Assembly: GCA_025934475.1 (NCBI GenBank)
Contig: JAICXZ010000273.1
Location: 1 to 5,431 of the forward strand
Source: Mucilaginibacter sp.
GTDB taxonomy: Bacteria; Bacteroidota; Bacteroidia; Sphingobacteriales; Sphingobacteriaceae
Length of the DNA: 5,431 bases
Reading direction: 5' to 3'
Shown: piece by piece, positions 1-5,416 of the stretch
How the letters are laid out: each line of letters opens with the position of its first letter
Position numbering within the stretch: position 1 is the stretch's first letter
Notes under the pieces: generated by a model
What the model was told of the DNA's origin: nothing
The model's input: the letters and a program-made list of their open reading frames with translations, nothing else
Database searches by the model: none
Translations under genes and position numbers: made by a program

Positions 1-285
1 CCTTATTTTATATAGTACCACAAAGTGGTTTTGCCGCCAGTGTAATATACAAGGCAATTCTGCTTCCTTCAGATCTTTAGCGTCAAGCTTTACCCCTAAC
101 GAGCGGAATCCGATCTTTTCAGAAGCATCGCTAACGCCGAGCAATGAGACACCCTCCCGGTTTATTTCACAAAGTTTACGAAGGGTTTGTACCGTAAAAT
201 TTCGGCCATAATATTTGGCCACCATTCGCAGGCAGGTTGGACCGCAGTCCATTTGGTCGGGTTGTTTGTAAGATTGAAATAACAT
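1..285 (-). CDS. Peptidase-containing ABC transporter (PCAT), N-terminal C39 peptidase domain, partial
   Basis: The first 95 residues are visible and the gene continues past the left edge. They form a C39 bacteriocin-processing peptidase domain, the cytosolic front end of ABC exporters that cut double-glycine leaders and export the mature peptide. The sequence begins MLFQSYKQPDQMDCGPTCLR. Cys14 in the DCGPTC motif is the predicted nucleophile, Gln8 sits six residues before it where the family has its oxyanion Gln, and His87 in NHFVVLYK is the predicted catalytic His. The catalytic Asp, about 16 residues later in the family, would lie outside the window, as would the membrane and ATPase domains. 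The ATG at 285 is the only ATG upstream of the catalytic motif before an in-frame stop at 322-324. It starts 22 nt after the stop of the preceding TlpA-like gene, so the two are probably co-transcribed. The two double-glycine precursors upstream are the obvious substrates. The domain call is firm; fusion to an ABC transporter, rather than a stand-alone peptidase, is inferred from the family. Confidence 0.9.
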   Translation of the reverse strand, partial: MLFQSYKQPDQMDCGPTCLRMVAKYYGRNFTVQTLRKLCEINREGVSLLGVSDASEKIGFRSLGVKLDAKDLKEAELPCILHWRQNHFVVLYKIR

Positions 286-307
286 CAGTTGATAAGGTAA
301 CTCGTGC

Positions 308-1774
308 TTATAATAATTTATCTAAAATTGACCGCACTGCCACCGTCCGCGAAGGCCGCGGACTATTAGCATTGATCAGTTTGCCGTTTTTATCAAATAT
401 CAAGTAGCGGGGTATCGAGATAATATTAAAGTAATCCGCAAAAACGGATTTAAAATTTTTATCAATCAAATAATGTTTCTCTGCGGCGGGGTCTTTTTTT
501 ACCAGTTCCGTCCATGCCTTCTTGTTTTTGTCAAATGATAAGTAGATAAAATCAATTTTCCCGTTATAAATTTTTTCGAGGCTCTTCATAAAAGGAGTCT
601 GATAATTACAGGGTGCGCACCATGTGGCCCAACAGTCTACTATCACCGGCTTACCCTTGAATATTTGATTAAATGGCATGCTTTCATCAGACCTCGTTAT
701 TACATTAGAACTTAATGCTTGTAGATAGGTGTAATGATTCTGATTTTTGAAACCGACTTTTGCTGTAGAGTCTACAACTGGCAGGTATTTTTCATTTTTG
801 CAAATCGAATGAAAATCACTTAGCAATGAATCATAGGCCATTGTTTGCTTCTTTGAGAAAAATCCAAGATGCATGGCTAGTAAGTAATCTCTGATTGGGT
901 CACGGGTTTCAGATTTTATTGAATTATACGTATGTATCAACCGTTCATTGGTGCTGGTATCGTTTCCCCGTTCCAGTGATAAAATATTATATATAGCCAA
1001 ATGATATAAAGCGGTATTGGAAAAAGCCCGATAATCATCCAGCTTAATAATTTTAAATACATTTAGATAGCTTTCCGGCAAGTCCTTTAGGGTCACCTTT
1101 TTCTCGTCAGACTTCAAAACCTCTAACAAATTGAGCACATAAGCAGCTTGAATCTCTTTTGTTACCAGCGCCTTAATTGAAGATGATATCTGATGTCTGT
1201 TACAATAACCATCCAAAAACAGCATACGCTTCTGATAACGTTGTGTAGTTAGGTCAAAAAACTTGTTTACATCCAGGTCCGCGGCTCTAAAACCAACTTC
1301 ATCAATATGTACAGCACCTGTGTTATAAGCCAATGAGTCAAATAGAACCGACGTATATTTATTTTTGCCTGCGTAAGAAAAATTTCGCATCCAGGGACTT
1401 AAGAAGTTTTTATTCAGCCTGCTTATAATGCTATCAGGCACGTGAATTTTAATCGTGTCGCCCGGCACAATTAATATTTCGTGATTAAATCCATCTGCTA
1501 TGAATGCACATACCGTATCTGCTGCTTCATATACACACGTAGTTTTTCTTATCCTGGTATCCTTTTGAAAGGTAATATTTAATAACTTAAAATTCTCCTG
1601 GAAGGTAAAATCGGTAAAAGGCAGCGGTTTAACTAAATTGAAGTAAGATGAATCACCAAATTCCTTCGTCGGTTTAAACGAATATTCGACAGTTATACGC
1701 TTTTGTGAAAAACCTCGCGAAACTCCGGTAAAAAAAAATATCGTTATTAAAAAAAATGATAGGGATAACCTCAT
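308..1774 (-). CDS. Exported TlpA-like thioredoxin-fold protein with long N-terminal region (488 aa)
   Basis: A predicted thiol-disulfide oxidoreductase acting outside the cytoplasm. From the preferred ATG at 1774 the protein opens with a signal peptide: MRLSLSFF, a hydrophobic stretch, then a likely cut after GFSQ. An in-frame ATG at 1804 would add ten residues (MAPVLFNLTF) without a positive charge, which suits a signal peptide less well. Next come a beta-rich region of about 130 residues containing IVPGDTIKIHVPD, as in the N-terminal domains of Bacteroidota TlpA-like proteins, and a helical middle of about 200 residues. The C-terminal thioredoxin domain has the active site WATWCAPC (CAPC at residues 386-389, codon for the first Cys at 617-619), an extra Cys five residues earlier, and the cis-Pro motif SIPR (Pro455). 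The gene follows the 71-residue peptide precursor and precedes the PCAT gene by 22 nt. A role in reducing or reshuffling disulfides of the secreted peptides is inferred from this position. Heme or cytochrome c maturation, the classical TlpA/ResA job, is a possible alternative but nothing nearby supports it. Confidence 0.88.
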   Translation of the reverse strand: MRLSLSFFLITIFFFTGVSRGFSQKRITVEYSFKPTKEFGDSSYFNLVKPLPFTDFTFQENFKLLNITFQKDTRIRKTTCVYEAADTVCAFIADGFNHEILIVPGDTIKIHVPDSIISRLNKNFLSPWMRNFSYAGKNKYTSVLFDSLAYNTGAVHIDEVGFRAADLDVNKFFDLTTQRYQKRMLFLDGYCNRHQISSSIKALVTKEIQAAYVLNLLEVLKSDEKKVTLKDLPESYLNVFKIIKLDDYRAFSNTALYHLAIYNILSLERGNDTSTNERLIHTYNSIKSETRDPIRDYLLAMHLGFFSKKQTMAYDSLLSDFHSICKNEKYLPVVDSTAKVGFKNQNHYTYLQALSSNVITRSDESMPFNQIFKGKPVIVDCWATWCAPCNYQTPFMKSLEKIYNGKIDFIYLSFDKNKKAWTELVKKDPAAEKHYLIDKNFKSVFADYFNIISIPRYLIFDKNGKLINANSPRPSRTVAVRSILDKLL

Positions 1775-1792
1775 AAATGTCAAGTTAAATAA

Positions 1793-1818
1793 TACCGGGG
1801 CCATAATCGACCCCGATA
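1793..1818 (-). promoter_or_regulatory. Hairpin between peptide gene and TlpA-like gene (possible attenuator)
   Basis: On the minus strand TATCGGGG is followed ten bases later by CCCCGGTA. This pairs as a 5-bp GC-rich stem, one mismatch and two more pairs, and is followed by TTATTT. It lies in the spacer after the peptide stop (1833), and its loop contains the alternative ATG at 1804. It may act as a weak terminator or attenuator that limits read-through into the thioredoxin gene, in the same position as the stronger hairpin after the other peptide gene. The stem is short and the T-run imperfect, so chance is a real alternative. Confidence 0.35.
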
Positions 1819-1832
1819 CAGATCAGAATTTA

Positions 1833-2048
1833 TTAAGCGGCACCTGGGCAGTCGACATCTGAGCAACTGTTATTACTTGCGCACCAAGAATCGGCTGCAG
1901 CTTGACAGTTGTCCGGAGTGGCTGCGGAACCGGAACAAGTAAAAGTGCCTGTACCACCGCCAGCGTAGCTTACTTTGCAGCTAACCTGGGCAACACCGCC
2001 CATAACATTTTTCATTTCAGCTCTGCTGAGTTGATTAAAGTTTTTCAT
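1833..2048 (-). CDS. Double-glycine leader, Cys-rich secreted peptide precursor (71 aa, 6 Cys)
   Basis: A small precursor of an exported peptide. Residues 1-18 (MKNFNQLSRAEMKNVMGG) form a leader that fits the double-glycine consensus: Leu and Ser at -12 and -11, Glu at -8, hydrophobic Met at -7, Val at -4, Gly-Gly at -2 and -1. Cleavage after Gly18 would release a 53-residue peptide starting VAQVSC, rich in Gly, Ala, Ser and Asn, with six cysteines at 24, 38, 48, 56, 62 and 67. The even count and lack of long hydrophobic stretches suggest a soluble, disulfide-bonded product. No lanthipeptide-type or radical-SAM modifying enzyme is visible in the window. The leader shares 10 of 18 residues with that of the 73-residue precursor at 3403-3624, while the cores differ apart from the first Cys at residue 24. 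The 67-bp repeat lies 44 nt upstream of the ATG, and a TlpA-like gene follows. Cleavage by the downstream PCAT is inferred. The activity is unknown; bacteriocin-like or signalling roles are possible. Confidence 0.88.
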   Translation of the reverse strand: MKNFNQLSRAEMKNVMGGVAQVSCKVSYAGGGTGTFTCSGSAATPDNCQAAADSWCASNNSCSDVDCPGAA

Positions 2049-2092
2049 AAAATATTTATTTTTAGACTATTTACCTTGCCGAAACAACGCCA

Positions 2093-2159
2093 CGGCATTT
2101 AAGCGGCATGTATTATCTAAGTGCATGCTCCTTAACTTTGGCCAAAAAGTTCCTTTATA
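2093..2159 (-). repeat. 67-bp upstream element, copy 1 (paired with 3668-3734)
   Basis: This stretch matches 3668-3734 in direct orientation at about 60 of 68 aligned columns by eye, with two single-base gaps. Read on the minus strand it runs from TATAAAGGAAC through TTTGGCCAAAG and AAGGAGCATGCAC to AAATGCCG. It ends 44 nt before the ATG of the 71-residue precursor; the other copy ends 43 nt before its precursor. Internal symmetry includes an AACTTT/AAAGTT dyad (2134-2151) around the TTTGGCCAAA palindrome (2137-2146) and a GCATG/CATGC inverted repeat with a 13-nt loop (2106-2128). It is probably a shared promoter, operator or 5'-UTR control element of the peptide genes. No standard Bacteroidota -33/-7 pair is evident in it. 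Confidence 0.8.
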
Positions 2160-2201
2160 TATAAAAATGCCAAACATTTGTCCGGTCGGTTCTTTGGCAT
2201 T
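2160..2201 (-). terminator. Probable intrinsic terminator after the 373-aa TlpA-like gene
   Basis: Three bases past the stop codon at 2205-2207, the minus strand has AATGCCAAA and, 18 nt later, its perfect complement TTTGGCATT (2193-2201 and 2166-2174), followed by TTTTATATA. A 9-bp stem with a following T-rich run is typical of a rho-independent terminator. The long loop and interrupted T-run make it weaker than the one at 3364-3393. It sits directly upstream of copy 1 of the 67-bp element, which suggests that the element or something close by restarts transcription for the peptide gene. Confidence 0.6.
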
Positions 2202-2204
2202 ATG

Positions 2205-3326
2205 TTATTCTTTAAATAATGCCTCAACCTTTTCCTCCAATTCCTGAACAGGCAGGTTTTTGGCGATAATAGTACCTTTATCGTCAACTAAATATGTTGT
2301 TGGCACCACGCTAATAGCAAATGCCGAAATTTCCGGTTCGTTTGCCCCCTTAATGGCAATCAGTTGTTTCCAGTTCAAATGATCATCTTTTATGGCTTTT
2401 CTCCATGCCGTTTTATTATCATCAATCGAGACAGAAATCATGGCCAGCCCCTTAGATTGATAAGCATCATAAAGTTTCTTCAATGTCGGGTTGGCTTTCC
2501 GGCAGGGCACACACCAGCTGGCCCAGAAATCGACCAGCAAGTACCGGTTATGATTTTGGGTGCTTACCATCCTGTTGTTTGTATCCGGAAGTTCGAAATC
2601 CTTGAATTTATTCCCAACAGCAAAAGTTGTCCTTGCCTGGATCTTATTCTTGAGATTCAAATAATCGTCAGTCCCTTTGTAAGCGTCGGGCATCCTATCT
2701 AATAGCGCCAACTCTTTGGCATCAGGTAGTATCATTTTATCATAAGCATCCAGGTATTTAATTGTGGCGAAGGAACGGGGATACAGCTCGAACAATGAAT
2801 CGACCCTTTTATAGAGAACAGAGTGAACTGAGTCAAGCTTCAATTTATAAAAACGAACCGAATCTGCCTGTTTGTTCCCGTCCGCATTGGTCAGCCGCCT
2901 AAATAAATATTCTTCATGCTGTTTGTCCATTTTTAACGCCGTTTCAAACGCAAACCATATGTTCATTTGTGTTGAACCCGTAATTCTCGAGCGATATATC
3001 AAATCGGCATCGCCCGTTATCTTGATATCGCTTCCGTCCAAAAATACCGGCAAAAACTTTTTGTCATTCTTAAAAAAGAGGGTATAAAAGCCAGGGCGAA
3101 TATCCTTAGCATTAAAATCTAGAGAATCATTCCGAAATGCAGCAGAATCTAAAATTATTTTTTTTGTGTTGGGCACATAAACATCGTTTGATAAATAAAT
3201 AACCTTATTTCCGGCATTCTTTAAAAAGATATTTATTTTACAAGTCGCTTTATTTTGAGCAAATAAAGAGGCTGAATATAAGATGATTAGCAAAAATAGC
3301 GCAGTATTTAATCTGTCTTTTTTCAT
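2205..3326 (-). CDS. Exported TlpA-like thioredoxin with DUF4369-like N-terminus (373 aa)
   Basis: A predicted extracytoplasmic thiol-disulfide oxidoreductase. The ATG at 3326 gives a good signal peptide (MKKDRL, a hydrophobic run, then SASLFAQ). A GTG at 3359 would add eleven polar residues ahead of it and is less likely. Residues of about 25-115 look like the beta-rich DUF4369-type domain found before thioredoxin domains in Bacteroidota (CKINIFLKNAGNKVIYLSND, later FLDGSDIKITGDAD). A charged helical linker follows, then a TlpA/AhpC-TSA-like domain from about residue 235: FKDFELPDTNN, the active site WASWCVPCRKANP (Cys272 and Cys275), and the cis-Pro motif VVPTTYLVDD (Pro342). It lies between the two Cys-rich precursors, 76 nt after the first with a strong terminator hairpin in the gap, so expression probably depends on read-through or a weak internal promoter. 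Reducing or isomerising mispaired peptide disulfides is inferred from context. Substrate and electron donor cannot be seen. Confidence 0.9.
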   Translation of the reverse strand: MKKDRLNTALFLLIILYSASLFAQNKATCKINIFLKNAGNKVIYLSNDVYVPNTKKIILDSAAFRNDSLDFNAKDIRPGFYTLFFKNDKKFLPVFLDGSDIKITGDADLIYRSRITGSTQMNIWFAFETALKMDKQHEEYLFRRLTNADGNKQADSVRFYKLKLDSVHSVLYKRVDSLFELYPRSFATIKYLDAYDKMILPDAKELALLDRMPDAYKGTDDYLNLKNKIQARTTFAVGNKFKDFELPDTNNRMVSTQNHNRYLLVDFWASWCVPCRKANPTLKKLYDAYQSKGLAMISVSIDDNKTAWRKAIKDDHLNWKQLIAIKGANEPEISAFAISVVPTTYLVDDKGTIIAKNLPVQELEEKVEALFKE

Positions 3327-3363
3327 GCCGGATTTGTTAGGGTCTTGATTCCTCGCCACTGAT

Positions 3364-3393
3364 TAAAAAGGGAGCCATACATAGTGGCTCCCT
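3364..3393 (-). terminator. Strong rho-independent terminator after the 73-aa peptide gene
   Basis: On the minus strand AGGGAGCCA (3385-3393), a 7-nt loop and TGGCTCCCT (3369-3377) form a perfect 9-bp GC-rich hairpin, running straight into a T tract ending at 3364. It begins 9 nt past the TAA of the 73-residue precursor and ends 37 nt before the ATG of the following TlpA-like gene. This is the clearest terminator in the window. Partial termination here would give abundant short peptide mRNA and less of the enzyme message. Terminators between a peptide precursor and its processing genes are a known pattern in bacteriocin operons. Confidence 0.85.
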
Positions 3394-3402
3394 CTATAAA
3401 TG

Positions 3403-3624
3403 TTAGGATGCGCTACAGGTTAAGGTAGACGAAACTGAAGTAGTATCGGTTAACTGGCAATCACAGGTAATTGAACTGCCGCTGGCAGAGCACGTACCTT
3501 CCTGGCAGCTACATGATTTAGTTGATCCGTCGGGGCAATCGAGGCTTGCGCTGCAACCACCACTTTTAACACCGCCCAGGACGCTCTTCATTTCGTCCCG
3601 TTCAAGTTTTTTAAATTTTTCCAT
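3403..3624 (-). CDS. Double-glycine leader, Cys-rich secreted peptide precursor (73 aa, 8 Cys)
   Basis: A second small exported-peptide precursor. The open frame extends 20 codons upstream to an ATG at 3684, but that extension runs into the 67-bp repeat, and the start at 3624 (MEKFKKLERDEMKSVLGG) gives a leader of the same 18-residue length as the other precursor. Leu at -12, Glu at -8, Met at -7, Val at -4 and Gly-Gly at -2/-1 fit the double-glycine consensus. Cleavage would release 55 residues starting VKSGGC, dominated by Ser, Thr, Cys and Asp, with eight cysteines at 24, 30, 38, 40, 45, 54, 56 and 70, including two CxC motifs (CSC and CDC). Another Gly-Gly at residues 22-23 is a less likely cut site. 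The gene follows VKOR-Trx by 127 nt and is closed by a strong terminator. A disulfide-rich product folded by the neighbouring oxidoreductases is inferred; metal binding through the CxC pairs is an alternative. The activity is unknown. Confidence 0.87.
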   Translation of the reverse strand: MEKFKKLERDEMKSVLGGVKSGGCSASLDCPDGSTKSCSCQEGTCSASGSSITCDCQLTDTTSVSSTLTCSAS

Positions 3625-3667
3625 AAAATAAATTGTTATTGTTGGTTTTGCTGCCGTAACCAGGCTC

Positions 3668-3734
3668 CGGCATTTGAGCCGCATGTATTAAAAAGTGCAT
3701 GCTCCTTTACTTTGGCCAAAAAAGTTTCTTTATA
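3668..3734 (-). repeat. 67-bp upstream element, copy 2 (paired with 2093-2159)
   Basis: This is the second copy of the element, in the same orientation, 43 nt upstream of the ATG of the 73-residue precursor and starting 17 nt past the VKOR-Trx stop. It keeps the TTTGGCCAAA palindrome (3711-3720), flanking ACTTT/AAAGT arms (3709-3725), AAAGGAGCATGCAC, and the GCATG/CATGC inverted repeat (3681-3702). The indel between copies falls inside the loop of that repeat (12 versus 13 nt), so the arms are preserved. An adjacent GGCTC/GAGCC hairpin (3662-3679) overlaps its edge. No terminator separates this copy from the upstream gene, unlike copy 1. Confidence 0.8.
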
Positions 3735-3751
3735 ATCTGCTAAACAGGGCT

Positions 3752-5368
3752 TTATAAGATGAACTGCAGCTCTTTGATATCATAATTCTCAGGAAGGCGG
3801 TACCCATTTACAAAAATGGTGGGCGTATGCGTAACCTCGCTCTCGTCGCACCATTTACGCATTGATTCTAGCTTTACGTTCTGCATTTTCAATTCGCCGT
3901 TCATTGGGTATTTTTCGGCAAATGTTTTGTAATCCTTAACGGGGGCCAAATACCAATCATCCAGGGCTTGCTGGGTTTTTGCCCCATCTCCAAGCGCAGC
4001 AACAGCCAAAAGATGCCTTACAACCTCGGCGCCCCGGTCGTGATCATGGTTACGCGCTGTAAATATTACCTTAAGATTTATGTTCGGGTTTTCAGCAATC
4101 AACTCCTCCAGTTTGGGATGTGCCTTGGCGCAGGGGCCGCAATATGGGTTGCATACTTTTATTACGGTATTTGTCGCTGTGGGCTTCCCTATGTTGATGC
4201 CTAGTTCTTGCCAATTATCGGCAGCTTTGGGTTGCTGCACCAGCAGGCTATTAAATATATCCGGATTATATTGCAACCTTTTATAAGCATTTCTATAGGT
4301 GACGTAATCGTTAGCTTTTAAAAACAGTGGCTTTAACGCATACCAAACAATTAACGGCGTAAATGCGAGTGCAACAACTTGAAAGGCAGAGGCGATGCCA
4401 CCTGATAACAGGAATGAAAAAGAATGAACCGGCAGCCAAAAAAAGGCAATGCAATAAATCAATTCTGCAGCAAGTACTGTTTGCACCGTAAGGCACAATG
4501 GGCACCACTGCTTAATGACCCGCCACTGATAATAAATGCTAAATAAAATATATGGCGCCGCGAAAACATTAATCAAGGCCAACCAACCTGTTTTGACTTC
4601 AAACGGCATTCCCGGGTTAAGCAACAAGAGCGTTGTAAAAGCGAAATAGAAGAAGCCGATCTCGGCCCAACTGATACCGGCTATTTTTGCAGCTTTACTA
4701 CCAAGCACAGCGTCGCAATTGGTTTTTGCGCCTGCTGTACAAATATTTTTAACAAAGGCATTACCCTTGTCTATGTCGTATGCGAGCAGCAGAACCGCAC
4801 AAGATAATCCTGCAAGTTTTATACCGGCGATTAACCCGTATGGCAAGACCTGAGCGTTTAAAACATTGCCCAGAATCCAGCATAGGCCGATAATCGCAAA
4901 AGATACAATCAACAATTTTTTGTTGTTTTTCTCAGTTCTTTCTTTTTTTCGATTTTCGACATAGTTCGTCTCCCCGCTGTCTTTACCAGGTTCGGCCAGG
5001 AAGACTACATTTTTAAATCGTTTGATAAACTCTTCCTTGCCGATGGTTTCGGACTTATTTTTTTCGTACAGGTAACTTACTGTGTTGTTGTCAATTGCGG
5101 TTACCAATGTAAAATCGTTACCAACCGCCGGGACATCTACCAACGCGATAAAGGGAGCTTCCAATTCGTCGAAATTTTCGGCTGGAACCTCGTAAGCAGA
5201 ATTAGGTATGCGATACCGGTCAAAAGTGTCGCTTATACTCAGTAAACTCGGGAAGAAAGGATTCTCTTCAATATCTCTTTTCAAAGACGAATCCGTCACT
5301 TTAATCTTTAATAAATCTTTATAGGTTGAAGCAACATGCTTGGCTTTGGAGTTAAAAGTATGGGCCAT
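3752..5368 (-). CDS. VKOR-thioredoxin fusion with degenerate C39-like N-terminal domain (538 aa)
   Basis: A membrane-bound disulfide-forming enzyme. VKOR domains pass electrons to quinone and oxidise a linked thioredoxin-like domain, which oxidises exported proteins. Residues 1-125 resemble a C39-like fold (ENPFFPSLLSISDTF, then GNDFTLVTAID) but contain no cysteine, so this part cannot be a cysteine peptidase. A charged linker (about 130-150) leads to membrane segments near 151-170, 178-197, 234-251, 263-280, 290-312 and 320-343. The VKOR signature is present: loop cysteines Cys210 and Cys218, Ser224 in AVLGSKAAKIAGISWAEIGF, and the CxxC at 289-292 in WCPLC. The C-terminal thioredoxin-like domain (about 395-538) has VCNPYCGPCAKAHP, with CGPC at 410-413 and an extra Cys406, then HTPTIFVNG with Pro516. 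The ATG at 5368 is the first in this frame and gives the full N-terminal domain. The gene opens the visible operon, with a -7 box just upstream. Making disulfides in the Cys-rich peptides encoded downstream is inferred from context. The architecture call is secure. Confidence 0.93.
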   Translation of the reverse strand: MAHTFNSKAKHVASTYKDLLKIKVTDSSLKRDIEENPFFPSLLSISDTFDRYRIPNSAYEVPAENFDELEAPFIALVDVPAVGNDFTLVTAIDNNTVSYLYEKNKSETIGKEEFIKRFKNVVFLAEPGKDSGETNYVENRKKERTEKNNKKLLIVSFAIIGLCWILGNVLNAQVLPYGLIAGIKLAGLSCAVLLLAYDIDKGNAFVKNICTAGAKTNCDAVLGSKAAKIAGISWAEIGFFYFAFTTLLLLNPGMPFEVKTGWLALINVFAAPYILFSIYYQWRVIKQWCPLCLTVQTVLAAELIYCIAFFWLPVHSFSFLLSGGIASAFQVVALAFTPLIVWYALKPLFLKANDYVTYRNAYKRLQYNPDIFNSLLVQQPKAADNWQELGINIGKPTATNTVIKVCNPYCGPCAKAHPKLEELIAENPNINLKVIFTARNHDHDRGAEVVRHLLAVAALGDGAKTQQALDDWYLAPVKDYKTFAEKYPMNGELKMQNVKLESMRKWCDESEVTHTPTIFVNGYRLPENYDIKELQFIL

Positions 5369-5408
5369 TTTAATTAAAGGTTGACAAGATTTAAATATTC
5401 AGTTAATC

Positions 5409-5416
5409 CAAATCTA
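5409..5416 (-). promoter_or_regulatory. Putative Bacteroidota-type -7 promoter box (TAGATTTG)
   Basis: The minus strand reads TAGATTTG, an exact match to the Bacteroidota housekeeping -7 consensus TAnnTTTG. It ends 40 nt before the ATG of the VKOR-Trx gene at 5368, giving a leader of roughly 30-35 nt. The -33 element would fall just past the right edge and cannot be checked. If real, this is the main operon promoter, and the VKOR-Trx gene is the first gene of the transcript. Confidence 0.45.

Noticed and set aside
1902..2102. Plus-strand ORF of 66 codons over the peptide gene
   Set aside because: It is antisense to a precursor with a clear leader and Cys pattern, and has no recognisable features of its own. 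The other plus-strand ORFs within the TlpA-like and VKOR genes were dropped for the same reason.
2042..2128. Short ORF starting at the ATG in AAGGAGCATGCAC of each element (leader peptide?)
   Set aside because: The GGAG is only one base from the ATG, and an indel puts the two copies in different frames with unrelated products, so coding is not conserved.
2093..2159. Standard Bacteroidota -33/-7 promoter inside the element
   Set aside because: TTTG occurs, but no TAnnTTTG box lies at a suitable distance in either copy. A GGAAC resembling an ECF-sigma -35 box in copy 1 is GAAAC in copy 2, with no matching -10.
3625..3684. A 20-residue N-terminal extension of the 73-residue precursor from an ATG at 3684
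   Set aside because: The extension is encoded by the duplicated non-coding element and the A/T-rich spacer, would spoil the leader geometry, and has no counterpart in the other precursor.
4311..4508. Minus-strand ORF of 65 codons inside the VKOR-Trx gene
   Set aside because: It lies in another frame wholly inside the membrane-domain coding region, whose own frame has intact VKOR motifs.
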